A stretch of 5,254 nucleotides of DNA from Spirochaetales bacterium (GTDB lineage Bacteria > Spirochaetota > Spirochaetia > DTKZ01). Both the position numbers and the translations under genes were made by a program. Each line of letters starts with the position of its first letter. The stretch's first letter is position 1. Below are positions 1-5,254 of the stretch, piece after piece. The notes below the pieces were generated by a model, which made no database searches, was not told the DNA's origin, and worked only from the letters and a program-made list of their open reading frames with translations. The stretch lies in the NCBI GenBank assembly GCA_017998025.1, contig JAGODW010000142.1:1-5254 (forward strand), written 5' to 3'.

Positions 1-1
1 T

Positions 2-94
2 TTTATTACCGTATTAACTGCTCAGCAGAAAAAGATAAATGAACTCCAGGGAACGATACGAATGTTAACTCTACGGGGAACACCGCAAACGTAA
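2..94 (+). CDS. C-terminal tail of an unidentified protein (partial, start outside window)
   Basis: Reading from base 2, the + strand is open for 30 codons and ends at a TAA at 92-94. The other two forward frames contain stops within this stretch. The peptide begins FITVLTAQQKKINELQGT and ends in TPQT. It has a hydrophobic beginning, then a Q/K/E/L-rich heptad-like segment, then a polar tail, as expected for a short helix or coiled coil at the end of a protein. The stop lies 6 nt from the stop of the nucleotidyltransferase on the opposite strand, a normal tight convergent arrangement. No family can be named from 30 residues. The call rests on the open frame and natural-looking composition only, so a chance open frame remains possible. 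Confidence 0.45.
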   Translation, partial: FITVLTAQQKKINELQGTIRMLTLRGTPQT

Positions 95-100
95 AAGATT

Positions 101-1000
101 TTAGGCCCACAAACGAGGAGGGTACTCTCCCTGCCGAACAAGGTCCCGGATTCGTTCCATTACGGTCGGCTTATCCGCCTGGTAAGTGATTCCGAACCAG
201 GGAGAGATAGAATTCAGAACCCGAACCCAAATTTCCCCTTTATGGATCAAGGTTCCAACTACACGGGGAATGTAACATTCGGCTTTGAGATCTTTTCCGT
301 TCTCTTGAAGAAATCGGATAAATTCCCTCTCAATGAGTGGAAACAATGCCGGAGTAAACCCAAACATATTCATAGATGCCATCTCTTCTCCTGTGAATTC
401 TCCGGGTTGAGAAGGCTCGGTGCTCACAATCCGATTTCCGTTTCGTTCAATCTTTACATACTCCTCCACGGAAACAAGATAATTCTCAGAATCTACCTTG
501 CAAATCCCACGACTTACGCTTCCATGTTCTGAGAGAGTATTTTTTAGACGATACCCTACAAGGGCAAATTCCAGCGGATTACCTCTTTTTTCCGTGAGGA
601 ACCGTGCCAGCACCTGGTAGGAGTCTCTCCCATAGAAATCATCCGCATTAATTACCGCAAACGGGCCTTTCACCTTATCCCGTACACGGAGTACGGCATG
701 GGTAGTACCCCAGGGCTTTTCTCTTCCTGGAGGAACGGGAAAACCCGGAGGAAGATCTTCCAGCTCCTGATAAACACACTGGTAAGAAATACCTGGAAAC
801 CTCCCCTTGCAAAAGGCTCTGAAGTCTTCCGCGATCGCCTTTCGAATGATGAACACGACATCTCCGAATCCGGATCGCAAGGCATCGTAAACCGAGTAAT
901 CTAAAAGCGCCTCACCGCCGGGACCCACCGGATCGATCTGCTTAATACCTCCATATCGAGAACCCATCCCGGCCGCCATAACAACAAGTGTTGGTTTCAT
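101..1000 (-). CDS. Nucleotidyltransferase family protein (sugar-phosphate nucleotidyltransferase-like), 299 aa
   Basis: This is a GT-A-like nucleotidyltransferase that probably activates a sugar phosphate with an NTP in the cytoplasm; the substrate cannot be read from the sequence. Counting from the ATG at 1000, the N-terminal nucleotide-binding signature is VVMAAGMGSRYGGIKQ (6-21), with the G-x-G-x-R core at 11-15 and K20. PWGTTHAV (97-104) is typical of the base/sugar-binding region. NADDFYG (118-124) supplies the metal-binding aspartate, and WFGITY (268-273) with the following basic helix is the usual C-terminus of this family. Length is normal and no motif is missing. A GTG at 1015 would add five residues (VYNNR, initiator read as Met). 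The ATG is preferred because family members start just before this signature and because the likely promoter -10 overlaps those five codons. Neither start has a Shine-Dalgarno sequence. The gene looks monocistronic within the window. The family call is firm; the substrate is unknown. Confidence 0.88.
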   Translation of the reverse strand: MKPTLVVMAAGMGSRYGGIKQIDPVGPGGEALLDYSVYDALRSGFGDVVFIIRKAIAEDFRAFCKGRFPGISYQCVYQELEDLPPGFPVPPGREKPWGTTHAVLRVRDKVKGPFAVINADDFYGRDSYQVLARFLTEKRGNPLEFALVGYRLKNTLSEHGSVSRGICKVDSENYLVSVEEYVKIERNGNRIVSTEPSQPGEFTGEEMASMNMFGFTPALFPLIEREFIRFLQENGKDLKAECYIPRVVGTLIHKGEIWVRVLNSISPWFGITYQADKPTVMERIRDLVRQGEYPPRLWA

Positions 1001-1006
1001 ACGGTT

Positions 1007-1035
1007 GTTATACACAAAGGGGACAGAATTCGCAA
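1007..1035 (-). promoter_or_regulatory. Sigma-70-like promoter for the nucleotidyltransferase, predicted leaderless
   Basis: On the minus strand, TTGCGA (1035-1030, 4 of 6 to TTGACA) is followed after exactly 17 nt by TATAAC (1012-1007, 5 of 6 to TATAAT). Six bases downstream of the -10 box the predicted +1 is base 1000, which is the A of the chosen ATG. This supports that start codon and implies an mRNA with no 5' leader. The elements are seen directly; the start site is inferred from standard spacing. Confidence 0.6.
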
Positions 1036-1153
1036 GAGAATGCCCTGTTATGGGTACGAGAAAATCTTTCCTATCAGAGTGTCCTATGAAGGTAAAACTG
1101 CATACCTATTCCCCTGGTACAAAATATATCGTATATTTCATTACATGATTCTC

Positions 1154-1159
1154 TACAAT
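1154..1159 (+). promoter_or_regulatory. Candidate -10 box for the deacetylase gene
   Basis: TACAAT (5 of 6 to the -10 consensus) lies 12 nt before the ATG at 1172, which would give a leader of only about 5-6 nt. No good -35 hexamer is visible 16-18 nt upstream; the region is instead AT-rich (several TATAT-like steps between 1121 and 1137). The evidence is a single hexamer, so the call is weak. Confidence 0.3.
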
Positions 1160-1171
1160 CCTAACTGTACG

Positions 1172-2158
1172 ATGCCTCTCATAGATTTTGGCATCCTTAT
1201 TCCCTCACGGTACGATAAACAGGAGCGGGTATACGAAGGATTGAAGAATGGCCCCCTGAAAGAGTTTCCGGAACATCTGTGGCATCGCACTCCTTCCTGT
1301 AGAGGGATCGAAAAGGAAGATTTGCTCCGAGTGCATACAAAAGAGTATGTGAACCGGTTGTATTCTCCGCTGGTAGGTCAAGAGGCTATCCTTGCATTTG
1401 AACTGATCGATTCCAGCGGCAATTATAATCGGTACGATCCTACAAAAGCACGCCGCCCTCTATCGGATTTGTTTATCCGGGCTCTGGCAAATACCCAGGG
1501 AACCTATGAAACGTGCACTACAGCCCTGGAAACCGGATTTGCCTATCATTTAGGAGGAGGATCGCACCATGCTATGCCCGATCATGGAGCAGGGTTTTGC
1601 ATGATCAATGATCTAATCGTCGCTTTGAGAAAAGTCCAGGCGGAAAATCGCATACAGACGGCCTGGATTATCGATGTGGATGCACATAAGGGGGATGGTA
1701 CAGCGGTACTCACAAAGGGGGATTCTTCAATCCGCACCCTCAGTATCCACATGGCCCAGGGATGGCCGCTGGACACTCCAGAATATGGCCCGGATGGATC
1801 GTACAACCTTTCATATACGCCGAGCGATATTGATATAGGGATTTTCCCGGGGGAGGAGGATCAGTATGTTTCCCGGCTTGCTGAAGGGCTTAAGGGGATA
1901 GAACAGTTTGGATATCCAGATCTTGCCCTCGTTGTGGATGGATCGGATCCTTTTGAAGGAGACGAACTTCCCTCTGCAGATCTCCTCAAACTTTCGGAAA
2001 ACGATCTGTTTCGTCGGGATCTGTTAATTTACCATTTTCTGGAAGAACGTAGCATCCCTTCTGCCTGGGTAATGGCCGGGGGATATGGGAAAAATTCCTG
2101 GAAGATCTATGTAAACTTTCTAGGAGCGGTACTGCCAGAACGTTTAACAAAAAAGTAA
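1172..2158 (+). CDS. Histone deacetylase / acetylpolyamine amidohydrolase superfamily protein, 328 aa
   Basis: This is a zinc-dependent amidohydrolase expected to remove acetyl (or other acyl) groups from lysine side chains, polyamines or small molecules in the cytoplasm. Numbered from the ATG at 1172, the catalytic set is complete. GSHHAM carries the paired histidines H132/H133. DHGAGFCMINDL (137-148) is the GFCxxN segment. DVDAHKGDGT (168-177) supplies zinc ligands D170 and H172, DGSD gives the third ligand D259, and GGYG holds the transition-state tyrosine Y305. The usual HHG after the DxD motif is HKG here. The frame is open upstream to an ATG at 1040, but the 44 extra codons do not resemble the family, whose N-terminus is normally a short strand like MPLIDFGILIP. 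Neither start has a strong Shine-Dalgarno sequence. The gene is divergent from the nucleotidyltransferase and convergent with the secreted protein. Family is confident; the substrate is unknown, and bacteria generally lack histone targets. Confidence 0.9.
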   Translation: MPLIDFGILIPSRYDKQERVYEGLKNGPLKEFPEHLWHRTPSCRGIEKEDLLRVHTKEYVNRLYSPLVGQEAILAFELIDSSGNYNRYDPTKARRPLSDLFIRALANTQGTYETCTTALETGFAYHLGGGSHHAMPDHGAGFCMINDLIVALRKVQAENRIQTAWIIDVDAHKGDGTAVLTKGDSSIRTLSIHMAQGWPLDTPEYGPDGSYNLSYTPSDIDIGIFPGEEDQYVSRLAEGLKGIEQFGYPDLALVVDGSDPFEGDELPSADLLKLSENDLFRRDLLIYHFLEERSIPSAWVMAGGYGKNSWKIYVNFLGAVLPERLTKK

Positions 2159-2164
2159 TAAATA

Positions 2165-2188
2165 CCGGCGGGGAGCTTATTCCGTCGG
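2165..2188. terminator. GC-rich hairpin between convergent genes, possible bidirectional terminator
   Basis: CCGGCGG (2165-2171) and CCGTCGG (2182-2188) can pair over 7 bp around a 10-nt loop. In the + transcript the central pair is a G-U wobble; in the minus transcript it is an A-C mismatch. Read on the minus strand, the stem is followed by a T-rich stretch ending in six T's (revcomp of 2149-2164), which resembles a Rho-independent terminator for the secreted-protein gene. On the + strand there is no T run. The hairpin overlaps the last codons and stop of the minus gene. Confidence 0.4.
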
Positions 2189-3364
2189 GTTGCCTGACCA
2201 TTGCGAGCTATCGGGAAAATCGATCCGTTTTTGCTGAAAAATCTTATTCACATCCAGAGAGACAAACATGGGTTCGCCCCCCAGCACTATTGCAGGAACA
2301 TTCCTCCAATCCGCTCCTACATCTGCTACCGGACGATCTTCCAGAAGAGCACCCCAGTTCCCTTTTCCTCCGGTCCTATAGAGAGTCATAAGTATAGGAT
2401 CTTCTGCCGGAGTTTTACGAGCCGCTAAAAGACAGGTTTCATACCCCAGGCGGGTTAAAACATCGTAAAAGAGAAGAACTATATCTTCTTTTCTTCCTTT
2501 TTTACGCGCCAGGAGCTCTTCCGGTAGTTGTGTCTCCCAAACTTCGCTGAGTTCTATTTTTTTATGTGCTTCTTCCCATAGATTCCTGGGAAGATTCCCG
2601 GCCATTTGATGGATCCTTAGTATAAACGATCGATATTCTCCTTCATATTCTGCCTTCAGGGGGCGATAGTTCACCAGAGTGAGGGAGAGGAGGCTTTCTA
2701 CCCGCCCGGGCAGGCTCTCTAAAAGACCGCAGGCATCATGGATGCCTAGAAGCGGCTGAAACGTGTTTCCGATTAAAGTTGCAGCGATAAGAGCTTCTTC
2801 AAACGAGATGGTATCCAGCCAGGGCTCCAGTACATTTTCCGCACTGTGAATACGAATTACATAGCCATTGAGATACGCATCCCGTACTTCCTTACGATTC
2901 ACCGGATCCCGTGCATAGGTACGATCGATCAAGTCCAGGATTTTAGAATTTGGTTTCTCAAGAGAAAAAGAAATCTGTATCCGCGTCGAGGGATTATAGT
3001 ACGTATAGACGGCACGATTTCCCCGTACTTCCTGCCAGTACCAGGCCGGTTCCAGCCACCGTTCTTGAAACCCTTGAAGGAACTGTTTTAGTGCCTTCTC
3101 TACCCGCACATCCAGGAGCACCGCCGTTAGAATTCCATCCGGATCTGTCGTTTCCAGCGTGCGGGTAGAAGAGAATTCCCTAAAGAAAATAGAGCGGGTT
3201 CCCTGCCGTTTCCAGGATTTTCCATATTCTCGAGCAGAAGCATCAACATAGATCGTTACCTGTTTTTCCTCCCCTCCGAATACGGGGACAGATCGAAGGC
3301 CGGGAAAGAGTACCAGCACAATGAGTAGCGGAAGTATCCTTAATTTCTTTCTATCAGTACTCAT
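2177..3364 (-). CDS. Secreted protein of unknown function with a degenerate transglutaminase-like C-terminal region, 395 aa
   Basis: I do not recognise this protein as a whole. The N-terminus is a classical Sec signal: basic residues K6, K7 and R9, a hydrophobic core LPLLIVLVLF (11-20) and a plausible signal peptidase I site after VFG (28-30). There is no lipobox cysteine, so a periplasmic or exported soluble protein is likely. Residues 35-135 look beta-rich, with many alternating hydrophobics and aromatics. Residues 140-285 look mainly helical. GRKEDIVLLFYDVLTRLGYE (290-309) resembles the helix carrying the active-site cysteine in transglutaminase-like domains (pattern G-x-C-x-D followed by LL...LRxLGY), but K292 replaces the cysteine. 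NWGALLED (336-343) and FVSLD (367-371) occupy the places of the later His and Asp strands, with W337 where histidine would be expected. The fold assignment is inference. The ATG at 3364 is the only sensible start, since it leads straight into the signal peptide. The gene is single, convergent with the deacetylase and divergent from the beta-CASP nuclease. Confidence 0.8.
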   Translation of the reverse strand: MSTDRKKLRILPLLIVLVLFPGLRSVPVFGGEEKQVTIYVDASAREYGKSWKRQGTRSIFFREFSSTRTLETTDPDGILTAVLLDVRVEKALKQFLQGFQERWLEPAWYWQEVRGNRAVYTYYNPSTRIQISFSLEKPNSKILDLIDRTYARDPVNRKEVRDAYLNGYVIRIHSAENVLEPWLDTISFEEALIAATLIGNTFQPLLGIHDACGLLESLPGRVESLLSLTLVNYRPLKAEYEGEYRSFILRIHQMAGNLPRNLWEEAHKKIELSEVWETQLPEELLARKKGRKEDIVLLFYDVLTRLGYETCLLAARKTPAEDPILMTLYRTGGKGNWGALLEDRPVADVGADWRNVPAIVLGGEPMFVSLDVNKIFQQKRIDFPDSSQWSGNPTE

Positions 3365-3372
3365 TTTCTATC

Positions 3373-3402
3373 ACTATACTCTCCCTACATTCCTTCTCGC
3401 AA
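3373..3402 (-). promoter_or_regulatory. Sigma-70-like promoter for the secreted-protein gene, predicted near-leaderless
   Basis: On the minus strand, TTGCGA (3402-3397) is separated by 18 nt from TATAGT (3378-3373, 5 of 6 to consensus). Standard spacing puts +1 near base 3366, only 2 nt before the ATG at 3364. The only purine-rich Shine-Dalgarno-like run (GGGAG, revcomp of about 3381-3385) lies about 16 nt from the ATG, too far to act, and inside the promoter spacer. The -35 hexamer is identical to that of the nucleotidyltransferase promoter. Confidence 0.5.
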
Positions 3403-3413
3403 GGGGAACTTCT

Positions 3414-3419
3414 TATAAT
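3414..3419 (+). promoter_or_regulatory. Perfect TATAAT box upstream of the beta-CASP gene
   Basis: A consensus TATAAT lies 50 nt before the ATG at 3470; a start about 7 nt downstream would give a leader of roughly 44 nt. The sequence 17 nt upstream (TCCTTC at 3391-3396) is a poor -35, and that stretch overlaps the region of the opposing promoter. A second, weaker pair also fits: TTGTGT (3435-3440), 17 nt, TACATT (3458-3463). It would start transcription at base 3470, the A of the ATG. Which of the two is used cannot be told from the sequence. Confidence 0.35.
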
Positions 3420-3469
3420 TTTTCTGCATTTTGCTTGTGTAAAAATCCACGTTTTACTACATTTATCCC

Positions 3470-4885
3470 ATGAAAATATCTTTACAGTCCCGGGGAGGTG
3501 CCCGGGAGGTTACAGGGTCCCGCCACTACCTTACTCTGGATGATATAACGATCCTGGTCGACTGCGGAGCCTTTCAAGGAAAACGGAAAGAAACGGACGA
3601 AAAGAACCGGTCCGGCTTTCAAGATGCAAAGCAACTTGATGCGATGGTTTTAACCCATGGCCATTACGACCATTGCGGCTTAATTCCCTACCTCGTTAAG
3701 GAGGGATACCAAGGAAACATCTATACAACTCCGGCCAGCCGGGACATCGCCTCCCTTATTATGATGGACTCGGCTCATATCCAGGCTCGGGATAGGGAAT
3801 ATCTGGCCAAACAGGCTGCAAAACGGGGAGAAGTGTTTACCTGGGAACCTCTCTACGATGCACAGGATGTAGTGAAGGCAACAGAACAATTCGTTGCAGT
3901 TTCCTACCATCGTCCCTTTACTCCTGCATCAGGAGTTACCGCCGAGTTTTATGATGCCGGACACATATTGGGTTCTGCCCTGGCGTGCTTTACCATTCAA
4001 AATGGCGGGAAAGAACCTTTGAGAATCGTTTTTACCGGAGATCTGGGAAGAAAGGGGAAACCGATTATTCGAGATCCGGAACCTGTACCTGCCCCCGATA
4101 TTCTGGTACTGGAGAGCACCTACGGCGACCGACTCCATGAAACCAAAGAAGAAGCGTTGAATAAACTGGCCCAGGTGATCAATGAGACGGTAGATCAGAG
4201 AGGAAAAGTAATTATTCCTGCCTTTGCCGTGGAAAGAACCCAGGAGCTTGTATACCTTCTCCACCTGCTGGTGGATGAGCACAAGATTCCCGATATTCCT
4301 ATTTATGTGGATTCTCCCATGGCCACGAATGCAACAACCATCTTTCAGGTTCATCCGGAATGTTACGACCAGGAGATTCATGAGGCCTTTCTAAAGCATC
4401 AGAAGAATCCATTCGGGTTTAACAACCTTCATTTTACCACAAGCGTGGAGGAATCTAAGGCTCTCAATTCGTTGCGACATCCAGCCCTGATTATTTCAGC
4501 AGACGGCATGTGTGAAGCAGGACGGATCCTTCATCACCTTGCTAATAATATCCAGGACCCCAGAAATACCGTATTATTCGTGGGATATACAGCAGAAAAT
4601 ACTCTGGGCCGTAGAATCCAGGATGGCGAGAAAGAGGTAAAGATTCTGGGAAATCGGTACCTTGTTCGGGCTCGGGTCGAGAGAATCAGCGCCATGAGTG
4701 CCCATGCGGATTACCAGGAAACGGGCGAATACCTGAAAAGCCTCGATCGATCCCGGTTACGGTCTATTTACCTCGTTCATGGAGAAGATAAGGCACAGAC
4801 GCATCTTTCCACCTATCTGAAAGAACAAGGGTTCCCCCAGCCTCTAATTGTTGAACCAGGGAAAAACTATACATTGGATGCATAA
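3470..4885 (+). CDS. Metallo-beta-lactamase / beta-CASP ribonuclease (CPSF73-like bacterial RNase), 471 aa
   Basis: This is a cytoplasmic two-zinc nuclease of the beta-CASP group, the family of eukaryotic CPSF-73 and bacterial RNA-degrading relatives, expected to cut or trim RNA. All motifs are present and ordered. Motif 1 is D31 (VDCG). Motif 2 is HGHYDH, giving H63, H65, D67 and H68. Motif 3 is H165 (DAGHILGS) and motif 4 is D191 (TGDLG). The beta-CASP module follows: motif A E215 (LESTYGDRLH), motif B H412 (SAHADY) and motif C H437 (LVHGE). The linker ISADGMCEAGRILHHL (342-357) is also characteristic. Length is normal, and there is no extra KH or other RNA-binding domain. The ATG at 3470 is the natural start because the first strand, MKISLQSRGGAREVTGS, is the family N-terminus; no Shine-Dalgarno sequence precedes it. 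The gene is followed after 2 nt by an anchored protein, so the two are probably cotranscribed. Substrate RNAs and the endo/exo mode are unknown. Confidence 0.93.
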   Translation: MKISLQSRGGAREVTGSRHYLTLDDITILVDCGAFQGKRKETDEKNRSGFQDAKQLDAMVLTHGHYDHCGLIPYLVKEGYQGNIYTTPASRDIASLIMMDSAHIQARDREYLAKQAAKRGEVFTWEPLYDAQDVVKATEQFVAVSYHRPFTPASGVTAEFYDAGHILGSALACFTIQNGGKEPLRIVFTGDLGRKGKPIIRDPEPVPAPDILVLESTYGDRLHETKEEALNKLAQVINETVDQRGKVIIPAFAVERTQELVYLLHLLVDEHKIPDIPIYVDSPMATNATTIFQVHPECYDQEIHEAFLKHQKNPFGFNNLHFTTSVEESKALNSLRHPALIISADGMCEAGRILHHLANNIQDPRNTVLFVGYTAENTLGRRIQDGEKEVKILGNRYLVRARVERISAMSAHADYQETGEYLKSLDRSRLRSIYLVHGEDKAQTHLSTYLKEQGFPQPLIVEPGKNYTLDA

Positions 4886-4887
4886 CA

Positions 4888-5254
4888 ATGGGTATACTCT
4901 GCGTTCTCATCGGTATCGGGCTTGGTATTTTGGTAATTCTGTATCGACTTTTAGTTCTTCCGTATCGAACATATCCTTCCCGGTTTCGTATACAGACCCG
5001 TCAGTATATGAAGTTCTACCTTTACAGCCAGGGCAAATGGAATCGCGAAATACTTTTTCCTTTCACCTCATCGGATTTTTCCCTGGAGGAATTGTCAGCA
5101 GACCAAGGGATTGGGCTGGAAAATCTTCCCACAGAGATAATTTTTCAGCCCATGGACGGGCATCTATCGGTTACCGCGGACAAGCCTATTCTAATTCAAG
5201 GTGTAGAGCGGTCTACAGGCTGGCTTCAGTTTAACAGTGTGCTTCGGTTTAGTG
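4888..5254 (+). CDS. N-terminally membrane-anchored protein of unknown function (partial, runs off the window)
   Basis: An ATG at 4888 opens a frame with no stop for 122 codons to the window end. Its first residues form a clear hydrophobic segment (MGILCVLIGIGLGILVILYR, continuing LLVLP to residue 25), followed by a basic patch (R27, R32, R34, R38). This suggests a signal anchor with the rest of the chain probably cytoplasmic by the positive-inside rule. Residues 40-122 look beta-rich, with alternating hydrophobics in FYLYSQG, EIIFQP, HLSVTAD and ILIQGVERSTGWLQF. The last part faintly recalls the end of an FHA domain (short strands, an NG-like turn at QG, then a gap and LxFxxxLRF), but no GR, S-x-x-H or N-G-T signature is present, so I do not assign it. 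The start lies 2 nt after the nuclease stop, implying translational coupling; the Shine-Dalgarno sequence is weak. An alternative overlapping frame from 4848 has unnatural serine-rich composition. Confidence 0.65.
   Translation, partial: MGILCVLIGIGLGILVILYRLLVLPYRTYPSRFRIQTRQYMKFYLYSQGKWNREILFPFTSSDFSLEELSADQGIGLENLPTEIIFQPMDGHLSVTADKPILIQGVERSTGWLQFNSVLRFS

Noticed and set aside
18..28. Perfect short palindrome CTGCTCAGCAG
   Set aside because: It has five-base arms with a one-base centre, too tight to form a terminator hairpin; it lies in probable coding sequence and is likely chance.
92..103. AT-only inverted repeat TAAAAGATTTTA joining two convergent stop codons
   Set aside because: It has five A-T pairs with a 2-nt loop and no stable stem; it arises from two facing TAA stops and is not a credible terminator.
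242..532. 96-codon + strand frame inside the nucleotidyltransferase
   Set aside because: It is antisense shadow of a well-supported coding region.
1001..1015. GTG start for the nucleotidyltransferase
   Set aside because: Its codons overlap the best -10 box, there is no Shine-Dalgarno sequence, and family members begin just before the GxGxR signature.
1040..1171. Upstream extension of the deacetylase to an ATG at 1040
   Set aside because: The 44 added residues do not resemble the family N-terminus, and the region fits a promoter-bearing intergenic space between divergent genes.
3929..4381. 150-codon open frame on the minus strand inside the nuclease gene
   Set aside because: It is antisense to a gene with complete catalytic motifs, and the product lacks recognisable features.
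4848..5234. Open frame on + overlapping the nuclease end (128 codons)
   Set aside because: It overlaps the beta-CASP gene by 38 bp and its product is serine/arginine-rich without domain character. The frame starting at 4888 has a clear membrane anchor and remains open to the window edge.
1..5254. Search for CRISPR arrays, tRNA/rRNA genes, insertion sequences and long direct repeats
   Set aside because: No regularly spaced repeats, cloverleaf-like segments, transposase motifs or terminal inverted repeats were seen by eye on either strand.

Overview
The window is bacterial chromosome of intermediate base composition (about half G+C by eye). It is densely packed, with short gaps and genes alternating in strand. 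Nothing looks like a mobile element, CRISPR array, rRNA or tRNA. Lineage cannot be proved from the sequence. The style of the histone-deacetylase-like and nucleotidyltransferase proteins, and the secreted protein of unknown function, reminds me of Spirochaetes (Treponema/Spirochaeta relatives). That is a low-confidence impression from memory.

Layout, left to right. (1) At 2-94 (+) is the probable C-terminal tail of a gene that began outside the window. (2) At 101-1000 (-) is a sugar-nucleotide-type nucleotidyltransferase. (3) At 1172-2158 (+) is a zinc-dependent deacetylase of the histone deacetylase/acetylpolyamine amidohydrolase superfamily, divergent from (2) across about 170 bp. (4) At 2177-3364 (-) is a secreted protein of unknown function whose C-terminal third resembles a transglutaminase-like fold without its catalytic cysteine. 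It is convergent with (3), and a GC-rich hairpin sits at their junction. (5) At 3470-4885 (+) is a metallo-beta-lactamase/beta-CASP ribonuclease with every metal-binding motif intact, divergent from (4) across 105 bp. (6) At 4888-5254 (+) is the start of a membrane-anchored protein, 2 nt after (5) and running off the window.

The genes do not form one pathway. Only (5) and (6) look like an operon. The others appear to be single transcription units, or ends of units, encoding sugar activation, deacylation, an envelope-associated protein and RNA processing.

The most unusual signal is at the gene starts. None of the four complete genes has a convincing Shine-Dalgarno sequence. For (2), (4) and possibly (5), a sigma-70-like -10 element is placed so that transcription would begin at, or within about 2 nt of, the start codon. 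This suggests leaderless mRNAs. The other points worth a second look are the catalytically degenerate transglutaminase-like protein and the anchored protein coupled to the beta-CASP nuclease. I see no clear evidence of a wholly new multi-gene system here.
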